The notes beneath the pieces are model-generated. The model was not told the DNA's origin and did not search any database. It was given only the letters and a program-made list of their open reading frames with translations. A stretch of 39,551 nt of DNA from a virus: positions 1-39,551 of IMG/VR virus record IMGVR_UViG_3300025703_000012. One strand, written 5' to 3'. This document shows positions 39,465 through 39,551 of the stretch, piece by piece (position 1 is the stretch's first letter; each line of letters begins with the position of its first letter). The translations under genes were made by a program, and so were the position numbers.

Positions 39465-39551
39465 ATGAATCCTAATCTCACGTACACTAGGGGCACCACC
39501 TACAACTTGACGCATACCTACACAGCGCCTGAGTACCTGGGAGCAACTCTT
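39465..39551 (+). CDS. BppU-like N-terminal domain protein, N-terminal part (cut by window end)
   Basis: The first 29 codons read MNPNLTYTRGTTYNLTHTYT and then APEYLGATL to the last base. A 'RGTTYN' strand followed by 'GATL' is the start of the BppU-like N-terminal domain. The frame is open at the window edge and continues, in family terms, with the protein at 2-259. Direct joining shifts the frame, because the start of the window begins with the third base of a codon, so a number of bases equal to 2 modulo 3 is missing. Confidence 0.7.
   Translation, partial: MNPNLTYTRGTTYNLTHTYTAPEYLGATL

Overview
The window is a nearly complete genome of a tailed double-stranded DNA bacteriophage, most likely a short-tailed (podovirus-type) virus. 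It carries large terminase, portal, capsid, adaptor/nozzle-type tail proteins, a very large internal-virion-type protein, fibres and a CHAP endolysin. I see no integrase, repressor, DNA or RNA polymerase, or tRNA, so it looks lytic and dependent on host polymerases. TAA, TAG and TGA all act as ordinary stops. The two ends of the window hold the two halves of one gene, a BppU-like baseplate/fibre N-terminal domain protein. The molecule is therefore probably circular or circularly permuted and was cut inside that gene. The host cannot be named from sequence. One membrane protein (6718-7020) recalls a family common in phages of Actinobacteria, and the leaderless-type promoters would also fit such hosts, but this is a weak inference.

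Layout. (1) 1-5142, plus strand: BppU-like protein, collagen-like fibre, adhesin-like proteins and a GT-B glycosyltransferase. (2) 5236-7454, minus strand: lysis block with CHAP endolysin and several tiny membrane proteins. (3) 7487-16777, minus strand: a tightly packed early operon of about 30 mostly small genes joined by ATGA/TAATG overlaps. It includes a YqaJ-type exonuclease, a possible SSB, a Sak4-like ATPase, an SNF2-type helicase, an HNH nuclease and two solenoid repeat proteins. At least ten of its genes are under 60 aa, several with one transmembrane helix or a cysteine knuckle. (4) 16778-17432: AT-rich non-coding divergent region with eight copies of an 8-bp iteron-like motif, probably the origin and early control region. 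(5) 17433-22973, plus strand: SDR sugar dehydratase, GH130-like propeller protein, D5-type SF3 helicase, methyltransferase, an amber-interrupted HNH protein and a VRR-NUC nuclease. (6) 22909-23880, minus strand: a second GH130-like propeller protein, convergent with the VRR-NUC gene. (7) 23927-39551, plus strand: winged-helix-like protein, HNH, virion proteins, adaptor, nozzle, portal, scaffold, terminase, capsid, and a strong terminator just after the capsid gene.

How it works together. The early minus-strand operon and the plus-strand D5 cluster diverge from the iteron region and probably carry out replication and recombination. The late plus-strand block builds the head and tail, and the lysis block ends infection. 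Four genes (glycosyltransferase, SDR, two propeller proteins) form a scattered sugar module that may remodel a surface glycan.

The most striking regulatory pattern is that nine genes, many of them first in a transcription unit, have a TATAAT-like box 6-8 nt before the start codon. This is the geometry of leaderless mRNAs. Genes inside operons instead have Shine-Dalgarno sites.
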